Source: Triglochin maritima | Taxonomy: Eukaryota > Streptophyta > Magnoliopsida > Alismatales > Juncaginaceae | Direction of reading: 5' to 3' | Length of the DNA stretch: 64,000 bases | NCBI GenBank assembly: GCA_963682175.1 | Contig: OY821771.1 | Location: 33,314,201-33,378,200 of the forward strand | Part shown: piece after piece, positions 36,572 to 47,695 of the stretch | Position numbering within the stretch: the stretch's first letter is position 1 | How the letters are laid out: each line of letters begins with the position of its first letter | Made by a program: the position numbers and the translations under genes | The notes under the pieces: generated by a model | The model's database searches: none | What the model was told of the DNA's origin: nothing | Seen by the model: only the letters and a program-made list of their open reading frames with translations

Positions 36572-37962
36572 TGATTGACATCATTTCATGCTCATATTTG
36601 TATCTTATATCCATTATCTTTCACCTAAACAATGCTATGTCACGAGTTTTATGTTTAGTTTTCAGGAATAAATAGGTTTGAAGAGATGAAACATAAAAGG
36701 ACCCAAAAGCTGGGAAAAAAGACTGGATTGTGAGATCTGGGGACCAAGATGCAAGGGAGAAGGACCTGATTGCAAAACAGAAGGACCTAAGAGCAAAACA
36801 GAATACTCCACACCATCATGGGGAGTATTTTACCAATTCGATTCGGGTCGGAGCTCCAACAAGTCAAGTAACCGCATCAAAGACCAACAATACCAGAAAG
36901 AAAAGCCCAAAACAAAAATGAGCAGGATCTGAACCATATAGACCGCTAATTGGCGGTCCATTTTGGCCCAAATCCGCTCAAATTTCTCCAGCACATGTAT
37001 TAGAGGATGTTTAGGCTATTTTTGGTATCTGTTTAGTCCCACATCGGGGGATTGTCCCGGTTTGCCTTTTTCCATGGCTATAAATAGAACTCTTCACCTT
37101 CCATTGTAATCACTCCATATTTTAAGTGGCTATTCTTCCTACTAGAAGTGAGGCCTTGAAGCACACACTAAAGTAGGAGGATGCTACTTTTAATGTGAGT
37201 CATTTTATCAATAAAGTTTTGTGTTTCTTTCATTGTTTGTTTTATGATTCTTTTATTGTTTTGTGCATGTTTTAGTTTAATCGTCTTTTAATTCCAGCAT
37301 AGTTTTAATATGCTTTCTTTCCATAGTTTAATAAGTAGTGTAATGTTTAGTGAGTAGTTCCATCCCCTTTGGGGGGTGGAGTAGATGTACATACATGCAT
37401 TAGAGAATGGGATGAATGCTTTAATTTCAATGTGTTGATTAAACATGAATGTATGCGTGCTTGTTTAGGATAGAATTTACAACTTGATGAGTTTTGCCAA
37501 AATGATTAGACACCTCTCATGCTTGTTTAGGTTCTGAAATAAACATCTTGCATATGTAAATGTTAATCAACCAAGTTGGTGAATAGATTGATAGGTTTTG
37601 CCATAACATTTACACTTCCTATGCTTGATAAACACCACCTTCATGTGCTTAAAGAATGTATTCTACACCCACCTCTTTGCATGTGTGCACTCACTCCACC
37701 CCTTAGGGGTTTTCCATTCCTGAAATTCCCGCATTCTTGTTTTGTTCTTAGCTTAGTTCTTATTTCATCGTTTGTTGCTTCTTCCACATTTCATACTTCT
37801 TAGTGTAGCGTAGTCTAGATTAGCATAAACAACTTTCTTCCCCCTATTTTTTGCCACTGGATTTCGTACAAGCAAGAGGCTGCTCACCTCCCTGAGGACG
37901 ACCCGTACTTGCCACCGCTTCATCGCGGCCGTGCACTTGCGGTTTAATTAAAACGTTCAACA
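36572..37962 (+). repeat. 5' LTR of gypsy element 3 (family B)
   Basis: 1391 bp, TGATTGACATCATTTC...GTTCAACA. It contains the palindrome GACCGCTAATTGGCGGTC (36941-36958), the TATA box TATAAATA (37079-37086), a CCCCTTTGGGGGG block at about 37366-37379, and a conserved end with CCACCGCTTCATCGCGG. The match to 44201-45612 is close throughout. It is followed 6 nt later by the primer-binding site. No convincing 5-bp duplication was found (CTCAG before, CTCCA after the 3' end). Confidence 0.93.
36941..36958. promoter_or_regulatory. 18-bp palindrome upstream of the LTR TATA box
   Basis: GACCGCTAATTGGCGGTC, one mismatch from a perfect palindrome, 120 bp upstream of TATAAATA. The 3' LTR copy at 44570-44587 is perfect. 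Its function (transcription factor site or hairpin) is unknown. Confidence 0.7.
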
Positions 37963-37968
37963 AGTTTT

Positions 37969-37986
37969 TGGCGCCACTGCCGGGGA
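37969..37986 (+). other. Primer-binding site of gypsy element 3 (tRNA-Asp type)
   Basis: TGGCGCCACTGCCGGGGA, two mismatches from the tRNA-Asp 3'-end complement used by Athila-type elements. It lies 6 nt after the LTR end. Confidence 0.85.
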
Positions 37987-39633
37987 GGTACCAGTCCAGA
38001 CTCTTGTTTGGACGATTCGAGTGGATTTAATTTTTGTTTTGTAGTTTGTCTTTGTTTCAGGAGACTTGGAGTGGTCAGGAGGAGCACCTGGAGAAGTTTT
38101 GAAGCAAGCTGAGCACTGTAGACCGCCAATCAGCGGCCTGAGACCGCCAATTGGCGGTCTGGTAAGCTCAGCTCGCTCTCTTATTTCTTTGGTATGTTTA
38201 CTTTATCTGATATAGTGGTCTGGGACTTAATTGGGCATGTTTTGACTTATAGTTTGTTCTAGACCTGTCAATTGAGTCGTGTTCGTGTACTATCGTGTCT
38301 GACAGTTCTGCATTCGTGTCAGAATTTCGTGTTATCGTGTATAGTATAAATTGAAAAAAATTCATCATGTTTAAATTGAAAATAGTTAAGTGACATGTTA
38401 TATTGATATTTTTCATTCTAAATAACATCTTAATTGACTATAATCAAGTAAAAACAATTGATTATCTAACAAAAGATGCAGTTCGTGTCTGTTTCGTGTA
38501 CAAAAATAACTTATCGTGTGTATCGTGTCGTGTTCGTGTCAAATCGTGTACCAATTATTTTATATTTATATGTTCACAAAACATCGTAATAAATCATTTC
38601 AATCATACAAAAAATTTCGTGTAAAGTCGTGTCTATATCGTGTCTCCTTATCGTGTCGTGTCCGTGTCGTGTAATCGTGTCGTGTCCAAAATTGACAGGT
38701 CTAGTTTGTTCCCAGATCAATAATCAAACCTCCCTTAAGCAACTTGGATCCTAAAACTCAAAGCAAAAGATTAGGCATTCTTTTTGTTTAGGCCATGCAT
38801 CATGTATGTGACTTAGGCATTTAGATTGTCTTTTATCTTAGCTTTATTTTCTGTTGCTGAGAGCTGGCGTGAGGTACGCACCTTCTACCCACATTCATGC
38901 ATTTCGTATGAACATGCATTAGTTAGTAGGAAGTGCATTGCAACAAGTGTGAGTTGAGCGTTTGTTTGGAGAGTTGATTGCTAGATTTGGACTCCAAAAC
39001 GCTACTAAGGAGGGGCTGTCCCATAAAAGATAAGGTGGGGGATTTCATCACCCTTTCCTTCTCCCCACAAACCACACTAATAAAGAGCCTAATTTTTAAA
39101 ATCAAGTAGACATTGGCCTTAAGGATTTCGGGCGCATTAGGAGAGTGATCCGGTCCCGACCGTCATGACCTGATCGGCGTTGCCCACTTTGTCGATAGTA
39201 GGAGAGACGAGATCCCCAGATCTTGGCTCACTTGCTGGGCTTTGTGGTCCTCGTTGTAGGGAGGTGAGGCGTGTTGAGGCCGTGTGACCTCGCAGTTAGG
39301 CGTCGTCTAGCTGTAAGGAGCTATAGCGACCTTAGGATTGCTTGAGTCTTGTTTGCTTGTGTGCTTCTACCTGTACCCATCCGTCGTAGCTTAAGGACTT
39401 CTTCCCTTCTCTCCTGAGTCATTCTTTCTCTCCTGTGTTCCCTCGTCTTCTCTTCTACGTACATTCTTTGTTTTTCAAAAAAAAAAGTTTTGTTTTGTGT
39501 GTGTGCACCTTTGTGCATGCTTTTGTGGACACGAGACGAGAGTGGTCGTTTGACGAGGAGCGTTGTCAATCCGGCTTCGGTCATCGATTTCTCGACACCT
39601 CCCTCCTCTCGTGTCGCACGCAGTCCGGGTTCA
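37987..39633 (+). repeat. 5' leader of gypsy element 3
   Basis: Untranslated leader of about 1.65 kb with a hAT MITE inserted at 38260-38703. It contains two palindromes at 38121-38160 (the second, 38141-38160, a perfect 20-mer). The segment 38700-39630 reappears in reverse at 9.2-10.0 kb and, in part, at 47.89-48.18 kb. Confidence 0.8.
38252..38711. mobile_element. hAT-type MITE nested in the gypsy leader
   Basis: The element is 38260-38703 (444 bp), with terminal inverted repeats TAGACCTGTCAATT and AATTGACAGGTCTA, flanked by the 8-bp duplication GTTTGTTC at 38252-38259 and 38704-38711. Its subterminal regions are packed with TCGTGT/CGTGTC units (about 38276-38340 and 38507-38690). There is no coding capacity. 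Confidence 0.93.
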
Positions 39634-41225
39634 ATGGCTGCTAATTTCCGTGAGGAGGAGCAGTTGCTGGACCCACCTGTTCGACCAGTGCTTCCAGTTG
39701 TCGTTCCCATACCTCTACGTGATCGATGCTACCCGAGCCGTACAACTCTACCCTCATGCATCGTATTACCAGAGGCTAATGGGAACCATTTTGAGGTTAA
39801 GCCTCAATTCATTTCCATGCTCCCTCATTTCACTGGGAAAGGTGACCCCTATATCTTTCTCAGGGAATTTGAGGAGGTCTGTGCTATGTTCAAGCTGCAA
39901 CAACTTAGCACAGACTCCATCCATCTTAGGCTCGTTCCTTTTGCACTAAAGGATGACGCCAAGAAGTGGTTGTACAACAACCAGGCGAATTCGTTTAGGA
40001 CTTGGGATGAGTTTCAATCTGCATTCCTCAAGAAGTATTTTCCTAATCATCAGACTCAAAAATTGAGGAACGAAATCAATTCGTTCTATCAACATGAGAC
40101 CGAACCATTTCATGCATATCTTGAGAGGTTCAAAGAGATACTATCCTCGTGCCCTCACCATGGCATTGAGTTGTGGCGTCTTTGTCAGATTGTGTATGAG
40201 GGTCTTCACATCCCGTCCAGAACGCTCCTTGAGTCCATGTGTCAAGGAGAGTTCTTGGGAAAGGATGAAAGGGAGGCATGAGCCTTCCTAGAAGACCTCA
40301 CTGAGAAAACCATGCAGTGGGAGAGTGTGAGGGAACCACCTGCATCATCTAGTATAGGAGCGAGGATCGCGAATGCAAACTCGACTAGATCGGGTACCGC
40401 ATTTGCTATCGATACCACTACGGCCACCGAGGCACGCATGGCGGCCTTAATGCGCCGTATGGACTCGATTGAGCTCCAAAACCAACAAAGTGCACCTCAC
40501 ATGTCTACATCTGGTCCAGTTCCCTGTCATTCATGTGGTAGGATATGTCATGTAGAAAGCGAGTGTGAGTCCATTCCTCCTGAGATGGAGCGTGTCAACG
40601 CCGTCTATGATAGAGCCAGGAATGACCCATACTCATCATCTTATAATCCTGGATGGAGGAACCACCCCAATTTTTCATGGAACCAAACTAATGCCCCGGG
40701 TGGTCCTCCAAACTCCTCGAGACCACCTTACCAATCACACCAACCTCCCATGCATGCGCATTCCTATCAGCCACCCCAATCGCAAACCACCAATCAATCG
40801 GGTTTCCCAAATTCCAATAATATGGAAACCCGATTCAATTCGCTTGAGACCTTGACTCGTGGACTTGAAAACTCAATGAAAATTTTTATGTCAACCACGA
40901 GTCAAGTTCTCACTTCAAATCAGCAGACCATCAAATCTCTAGAGCTTCAGATGGGCCAATTGGCTCAGTCTATACATGAAAGAGAGAGAGGGTCTTTTCC
41001 TAGCCAGCCTGAGGCTAACCCCCGAATGTACCAACAACAACAAATGCAAAATGAGAATGTGGTACCTCGGGGGAGGCAAGTGAACCATGTGGAGGAACCT
41101 GTTCACCATGTCAATTCCATTGTGACCTTAAGGAATGGAAAACAGGTTGACAATCACATTTCCTTGCCACACCCACCAACATCTATGCAGCCCCCAGTGG
41201 GAATGGTGGTGAAGAAGAAGCTGAG
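39634..41225 (+). pseudogene. Gag of gypsy element 3, one premature stop
   Basis: Retrotransposon Gag, which would form the capsid and package RNA. ATG at 39634 (MAANFREEEQ). The capsid-type retrotransposon gag domain runs about 39830-40270 (DPYIFLREFEEVCAMFKLQQ, FPNHQTQKLRNEI). An in-frame TGA at 40279-40281 falls where REA-Trp-AFLEDLTEKT is expected, so probably TGG to TGA. The same frame continues to the zinc knuckle CHSCGRICHVESEC (CX2CX4HX4C, near 40526-40567), a Pro/Gln/Asn-rich linker and a conserved MGQLAQSIHERERG segment. Near 41205 the frame changes (+1 relative to gag) into the protease frame. The frame read without the change stops at about 41307. No pol follows. Confidence 0.88.
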
Positions 41226-42623
41226 GGTGAGGGTAATACAACAAAGCTTTCTTCTCAGGCACAACAGAAAACCTACCTGCCAAAAGCTCCATATCCAAGT
41301 AGGTTAAACAAAAAGCAGAGTGACAACATGGACAAGATATTAGAGGTGTTTAAGCAAGTGAAGGTTAACATCCCTTTGTTGGATGTCATCCAACAAATAC
41401 CTCAATATGCCAAAGTGTTGAAGGATCTCTGCACAACCAAGAGGAAGACCAATGTTCCTAAGAAAGCATTCTTGGCTGCAAATATCAGCTCACTTTTGTC
41501 CAATCCCACCTACACAAAATACAAGGACACTGGGTGTCCTACTATTCAGTGTACGATAGGGGACACTAGAATGAGCAATGTTTTGCTTGATTTAGGATCA
41601 GCGGTCAACCTCCTCCCATTCTCTGTTTATCAACAGTTGAACTTGGGAGAATTGAAACCAACTAAGATCACCCTCCAATTGGCAGATAGATCCATTCGTA
41701 TTCCCACGGGGATTATCGAGGACGTGCTTATCAAAGTTGGAGATTTTATATTTCCAGTCGATTTTGTTGTCCTCGATACCAATCCTGTTGCGAACACCCA
41801 CTCTCAAATACCTTTGATTTTGGGTAGACCATTTCTGGCAACCTCCAATGCCTTGATTAATTGTAGAAATGGTCTCATGAAGCTCTCATTCGGTAACATG
41901 AGTGCTGAGTTTCATGTGTTCAACTCTGGTAAGCAACAGGAACCCATGGATGAACCTTTAAATCTAAATCTCATCCGCCAATTGGAGAAAGCACCACAAA
42001 ATCAACGAACACCCCTAACCCCAATGCAACCCGTTGAGAATGTTCGTGGGCCCAGCGAAAACTCATTGCCTGTCTTCGCAATGCAACAGAGTGAGCTGGC
42101 CTCGAACATGAATATCCAAAGGGAGTGTTTGTTGCATGATTCAGTTGAGAGTACTAGTGAGAGTGAGACACCTCATCATATGCCTATACCAGAAGGTGTC
42201 TCTACCTCATGTCCCATGACCATTGAGCCATTTGAGCTTCATATTGACTCCAACAAGGACCCACCTATGACCGAGCTTATGCTTGATGATCTAAATGATG
42301 GTGGGAGGTCCTTGTTGGATGACTTGGGGAGAAGCCTCATTCTTAGTGATGCAAGTCTGCTGCATCCATCGAATGAGCCTGAGGAACTCATTCCGATGCA
42401 CCCGCCTATTGGTTGGAGGGTTTTGTTCGATGAGCAATTAAACCATAGTGAGGCAACACAACTTCATTCTTTGTTGCCCACACCCAACCAATATCATGAG
42501 GGGTTTGAGCCTTTCAGCTTTGACCTTTCACCCCTCATGACACCTCAGAGTACCAGTGGAGTTTGCCCATCTCGGCAAGTCTCTGGTCCTCATGACTTGA
42601 TGTTCTCATTTGATGTTCCTTGA
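41226..42623 (+). CDS. Aspartic protease with long unknown C-terminal extension, gypsy element 3
   Basis: Open frame of 431 codons from the ATG at 41328, extending back in frame to about 41210 (AYPS-like SRLNKKQSDN just before the ATG). The protease is Athila/Tat type: IPLLDVIQQIPQYAKVLKD, KRKTNVPKKAF, active-site LLDLGSAVNLLPFS (near 41583-41625), VEDVLIKVGDFIFPVDF-like strand region and LGRPFLATSNALINCR. After NLNLIRQLE (about 41965) about 220 residues of Ser/Pro/Glu-rich sequence follow, with no similarity I recognise, to a stop at 42621. There is no reverse transcriptase or integrase downstream. Instead the sequence passes straight to the 3' region that in element 1 follows the integrase. 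Confidence 0.85.
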   Translation, partial: GEGNTTKLSSQAQQKTYLPKAPYPSRLNKKQSDNMDKILEVFKQVKVNIPLLDVIQQIPQYAKVLKDLCTTKRKTNVPKKAFLAANISSLLSNPTYTKYKDTGCPTIQCTIGDTRMSNVLLDLGSAVNLLPFSVYQQLNLGELKPTKITLQLADRSIRIPTGIIEDVLIKVGDFIFPVDFVVLDTNPVANTHSQIPLILGRPFLATSNALINCRNGLMKLSFGNMSAEFHVFNSGKQQEPMDEPLNLNLIRQLEKAPQNQRTPLTPMQPVENVRGPSENSLPVFAMQQSELASNMNIQRECLLHDSVESTSESETPHHMPIPEGVSTSCPMTIEPFELHIDSNKDPPMTELMLDDLNDGGRSLLDDLGRSLILSDASLLHPSNEPEELIPMHPPIGWRVLFDEQLNHSEATQLHSLLPTPNQYHEGFEPFSFDLSPLMTPQSTSGVCPSRQVSGPHDLMFSFDVP

Positions 42624-44200
42624 CCAAATGATTATGAGAATATCTTGGTTGATGTATATATCTTGTAAAACAAAAACAAAAACAAAAAAAAGAGTGTGTA
42701 ATAAAAGACTCCTTCAGTGAGCATCGATTGTTGTGGGCCCCAACCCTTGTGTACTTGGGCCCAATTTCTTCACGTATTTATCTCCCTTCTTCAGCTTCTC
42801 ACAGGTTTTGAGGGAAGTTGGGTTTGTGTCCATCAACATGACCCTGAACGTCCCTTTGTACTTCATGTTGGTGAGATCTTTCCTTTTTCATGCATATATC
42901 CATGTAGTATCTTGTTCGCATTCATTGAGGACAATGCATGAGGTAGGTGTGGGGGGGTGTTTTACGTGTGTACATAGTCGAGTCTTTTTCTTTTGATTTT
43001 GTTTTCTTTTTGTGTGTATTGTTAGGGTCATGTTAGTGTGCCGCATTTAATATCGATATATCTGCTTGCCATGATCCTTGGGTGACTTGTCTTCTTTTGC
43101 TTGCCTAGTGCTTTAAAATTTTCACAATTCTTTCAAAATCTTCATGTGTTTGCGAAAGAAAATGTTTTTGTGGGTTTTGCGTGTGTTTAGCATGTGCAAA
43201 ACCGTTGAGAGGTAAAGTAAAAAGAGAGCTCCCAAAATTGTCTTGAACTTGATGCATTAGGATTTCTAGTTTATTGGCTTTAGGTCTTGTCGAGTCGTTA
43301 GGATGCACCCTGGTTTTCCCTCAGGGGGCGTGTAATCATAGGGTTTCAGTACTCAAACATTTAAAGAAGTCCACCCTGAACCTAGTGAGTCAAATAATTC
43401 GTGTTTGTGAGTATAAGGAAGTTTGTCGTAGTCGAGGACCCTTAATCTCTTTTTGTGAAACTTAAGTGTAGGGGTTTTGGTTCCCATATAGATAAATAAG
43501 TGGTGCTCTCTCTTCTCGCACGGCTCCTATCACTCGGGAAACTAGGTCTGAGGGGACTTTGTGCCTGGTGCTTTCGAGTCATCTGACTAGGGATGCGCCG
43601 ACCGAACTCCCGTTACACGGGTGGTAGGGATCGCCCTATGTGGAGATTTGGGGGAAGGTGTACGTGATAGTGTAAGTCCTCATAGGCAATGATGCACGAA
43701 ACTTGACCCTGGGAGAATCAAACACCAACCAATAAAATACTACAAAGAAAGAAAAAAAAGAAAAAAAGGGAAAAAAGCAAATAAGAACCAAAATGGACTC
43801 TACACATTGTATCACATTCAGAAGTTAAGGTTGCCCATGTCTTTCACTTAAGTCCTTAACTAACTCTCACGAATAACTCATTAGGCTAGGTGTGTGGACC
43901 GATTACATTTATAGAGTCGACCCGTAGTATTACCGCGTCCCATGATCGACAAAATGAGTCCAGCGAGTCGTGTAGCTAGATTGATTAATGCATCTTGTTC
44001 GGATTTTGTGGGTATATCCGCTGAAAACCCTCAGGAGACAACACTCATCCTCCTTGGCGACAAGGAGGTTTAACGGCTTGTTGCACGTGCTAAGTGCAAC
44101 CGTGATTCCTACGAAAGTGAGTTAGGATTTCTTGTTTTTCGTATGCTTTTCTCTTTCTTTGTTTTGCTCGGGACTAGCAAAAGTTAGGTGTGGGGGTATT
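42624..44200 (+). repeat. 3' untranslated region and polypurine tract of gypsy element 3
   Basis: Matches 5930-6132 of element 1 and, in reverse, 54776-55000 and 55514-56395. The polypurine tract AGGTGTGGGGGTATT (44186-44200) directly abuts the 3' LTR. A poly-A/G tract lies near 43745-43775. The ORFs seen here are short and unconserved. Confidence 0.8.
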
Positions 44201-45612
44201 TGATTGACATCATTTCATGCTTATATTTGTATCTTATATCCATTATCTTTCACCTAAACAATGCTATGTTACGAGTTTTATGTTTAGTTTTCAGGAATAA
44301 ATAGGTTTGAAGAGATGAAACATAAAAGGACCCAAAAGCTGGGGAAAAGGACTGGATTGTGAGATCTGGGGACCAAAATGCAAGGGAGAAGGACCTGAAC
44401 GCAAGACAGAAGGACCTAAAAGCAAAACAGAATACTTCACACCATCATGGGGAGTATTTTAGCAATTGGATTCGGGTCGGAGCTCCAACAAACCAACCAG
44501 ATGCATCCAAGACCAACAAACACTTCCAGCAAAGCCCACAAAGAAAACCAAACGGATCTAAACCATATAGACCGCCAATTGGCGGTCGGGAACCGCCAAT
44601 TGGTGGTCCAGATGGCCCAGAATCCGTTTAGTTTTCTGTAGCACGTGTATTAGTGTATGCTTAGTGTATTTTTGGTATTGGTTTAGTCCCACATCGGGGG
44701 ATTGTACCGGATTAGCTTTTTCCTTGCCTATAAATAGAACTCTTCACCTCCTTTTGTAATCACTCCATATTTTAAGTGGCTATTCTTCCTACTAGAAGTG
44801 AGGCCTTGAAGCACACACTAAAGTAGGAGGATGCTACTTTTAATGTGAGTCATTTTATCAATAAAGTTTTTTGTTTCTTTCATTGTTTGTTTTATGCTTC
44901 TTTTATTGTTGTGCATGTTTTAGTTTAATCGTCTTTTATTTCTAGCTGAGTTTTAATATGCTTTCTTTGCTTAGTTTAATAATTAGTGTAATGTTTAGTG
45001 AGTAGTTCCATCCCCTTTGGGGGGTGAAATATATGTACATACATGCATTAGAGAATGGGATGAATGCTTTATTTTTGATATGTTGATAAAACATGAATGT
45101 ATGCTTCCTTGTTTAGGATAGAATTTATAACTTGATGAGTTTTGCCAAAATGATTAGACACCTCTCATGCTTGTTTAGGTTCTGAAATAAACAACTTGCA
45201 TATGCAAATGTTAATCAACTAAGTTGGTGAATAGATTGATAGGTTTTGCCATAACATTTAGACACTTCCTATGCTTGATAAACACCACCTTCATGTGCTT
45301 AAAGAATGTATTCTACACCCACCTCTTTGCATGTGTGCACTCACTCCACCCCTTAGGGGTTTTCCCATTTCTGTATTCCAGCATTCTTCTTTTGTTCTTA
45401 GCTTAGTTGGCATTTCATTGTTTGTTTCTTTCGTTCGCATTTCATACTTCTTAGCGTAGTTTAGTGTAGGTTAGCATAATAACATCTCTTCCATCTTTTT
45501 TACCACTTGATTTCGGATAAACAAGAGCCTGCTCATCTCCCTGAGGACGACACGTACTTGCCACCGCTTCATCGCGGCCGTGCACTTGCGGTTTAATATA
45601 AAACGATCAACA
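44201..45612 (+). repeat. 3' LTR of gypsy element 3 (family B)
   Basis: 1412 bp. It carries the perfect palindrome GACCGCCAATTGGCGGTC (44570-44587), followed at once by a second half-copy (AACCGCCAATTGGTGGTC), and TATAAATA at 44729-44736. It ends GATCAACA and is directly joined to a second, partial LTR copy. Confidence 0.93.
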
Positions 45613-46375
45613 AGTCATTTTATCAATAAAGTTTTGTGTTTCTTTCATTGTTTGTTTATGCTTCTTTTATTGTTTGTGCATGTTTTAGTTTAATCATCTT
45701 TTATTTCTAGCTTAGTTTTAATATGCTTTCTTTGCTTAGTTTAATAATTAGTGTAATGTTTAGTGAGTAGTTCCATCCCCTTTGGGGGTGGAGTAGATGT
45801 ACATACATGCATTAGAGAATGGGATGAATGCTTTATTTTTGATGTGTTGATCAAACATGAATGTATGCTTGCTTGTTTAGGATAGAATTTATAACTTGAT
45901 GAGTTTTGCCAAAATGATTAGACACCTCTCATGCTTGTTTAGGTTCTGAAATAAACAACTTGCATATGTAAATGTTAATCAACTAAGTTGGTGAATAGAT
46001 TGATAGGTTTTGCCATAACATTTAGACACTTCCTATGCTTGATAAACACCACATTCATGTGCTTAGAGAATGTATTCTACACCCACCTCTTTGCATGTGT
46101 GCACTCACTCCACCCCTTAGGGGTTTTCCCATTTCTGTATTCCAGCATTCTTCCTTTGTTCTTAGCTTAGTTATTATTTCATTGTTTGGTTCTTCCTTTC
46201 GCATTTCTTACTTCTTAGCGTAGTATAGAGTAGAGTAGCATAAACATCTTTCTCCTCCTATTTTTGCCACTTGATTTCTGATAAACAAGAGGCTACTCAC
46301 CTCCCTGAGGACGACCGATACTTGCCACCGCTTCATCGCGGCCGTGCACTTGCGGTTTAATTAAAACGTTCAACA
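45613..46375 (+). repeat. Tandem partial LTR copy after the 3' LTR
   Basis: 763 bp that repeat 44848-45612 (from AGTCATTTTATCAATAAAG to the LTR end, here GTTCAACA). So the element ends with one complete and one 5'-truncated LTR in tandem, without primer site or internal sequence between them. Confidence 0.92.
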
Positions 46376-47020
46376 CTCCACACGTCTAGACGCCGACCTA
46401 TAGACGTCGGATATATTGTATACCTGACGTCTATTCCCCCATCTATATAGACATCGGGGTATAGACGTCGGTTGAGAGATATAATCGACGTCTATAGGTC
46501 TTATAAGTCGAACCATTTCAGATTTTTATCTTTTATCCCAACAAAAACCCGAGCAAACCTTAGCCTCTGCGACCTCGATAGGTCCGACAAATCTCCAACC
46601 AATCTCTAATTAATCCGACCAGTGCAGCCTCTGTGACCTCGGCCGTCTTCCTCCACCTCCGCGACCACCATCACCGCACCCTCCACCTCCGTGACCCCTC
46701 GACATCATCGACGTTAGGGTAACTCTCACTTTCTCCATTTTCCATGTTTTAGATTGATTTAGGTTCCGATTTTAGGTTTCAATTAGGGTTGAGGTTAAGG
46801 TATCTATGTTGGGTCACTTGGTTTTATTGAAAATTTGGTTTGGTTTGGTTTGGTTTTGGTTGTGTGAGATGGAATGTGGATTTCGGATGTGTTGGGAGTT
46901 GGAGTGGGAATCAAGGTAGTGGAAGTTTTGGTGGTGGATTGATTGGTTTAATTTGTGTTTGTGTTTTTCATAAGAGAGTTTCGTTCAGTTTGAGCATATG
47001 ATATGTTTGGTTGTCTATGG

Positions 47021-47258
47021 TTAGAGAGTAGGGTTGTGCATCCGGTCCTAACCGGATTTTTTTTCCGGGGTCCGGACCGGACCGAACTGGTTCAGACTTG
47101 TTGGATTCGGTATGGTCCTGTTTAGGACCGAATTCTGACCTTAAAAATTAAAAAAAAACCCGGACCGGAACTGAATTTTCACCAGGGTCCGGACCGGAAC
47201 CCAGTTCGGTTGGTTCTGGTCCGGACCGGACCGATATATGCTCGCCCCTATTAGAGAG
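47021..47258. mobile_element. hAT-type MITE with GGTCCGGACC units
   Basis: The element is 47029-47250 (222 bp), starting TAGGGTTGTGCAT and ending ATGCTCGCCCCTA. It is flanked by the 8-bp duplication TTAGAGAG at 47021-47028 and 47251-47258. The interior consists largely of CCGGACCGG-type sequence in inverted halves. Confidence 0.93.
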
Positions 47259-47273
47259 TAGGGAAAATTAGCT

Positions 47274-47695
47274 TTAGTTGTTGCTCATTTATAATTCTCT
47301 ACATATAACCTGAAGTCATGTTTTTCATTGTTATAACATGTTTCTCAAGTTTAATAACACTTTTTCGATTTATTTTATTTAGTTATAACATGTTGGTGGA
47401 TTGTAGTTTTTGAACTCATGGAAGTTGAGACCATTGATTATTTAAAATTTGAATCGTGCACATGAGGTTTAATTTAGGATTTGTTCCTACTACGAATCAT
47501 GTTCTATTGTTTTAAAAACTAATTCAACATACTAAAATGATAGATTTGGCTCCCCATTAGTATAGCAAGAGAACATAGTTATGTTGAACTTTCAAGTGCA
47601 GTTGTTGCTCATTTATAAATCTCTACATATAACATGAAGTCATCTTTTTCATTGTTATAACATGTTTCTTAAGTGTAATAGTACCTTTTCAATTT
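47274..47695 (+). repeat. Duplicated block of about 95 bp
   Basis: 47274-47370 and 47597-47695 share GTTGTTGCTCATTTATAA, CTCTACATATAAC and TTTTCATTGTTATAACATG in the same order, about 320 bp apart. Noncoding. Confidence 0.8.

Noticed and set aside
45224..46223. Repeated 60-62 codon frames in the 3' LTRs
   Set aside because: LTR sequence duplicated in tandem; frames are short and differ from the 5' LTR copy.
36567..46380. 5-bp target duplication for gypsy element 3
   Set aside because: Flanks read CTCAG and CTCCA; not matching, so not claimed.
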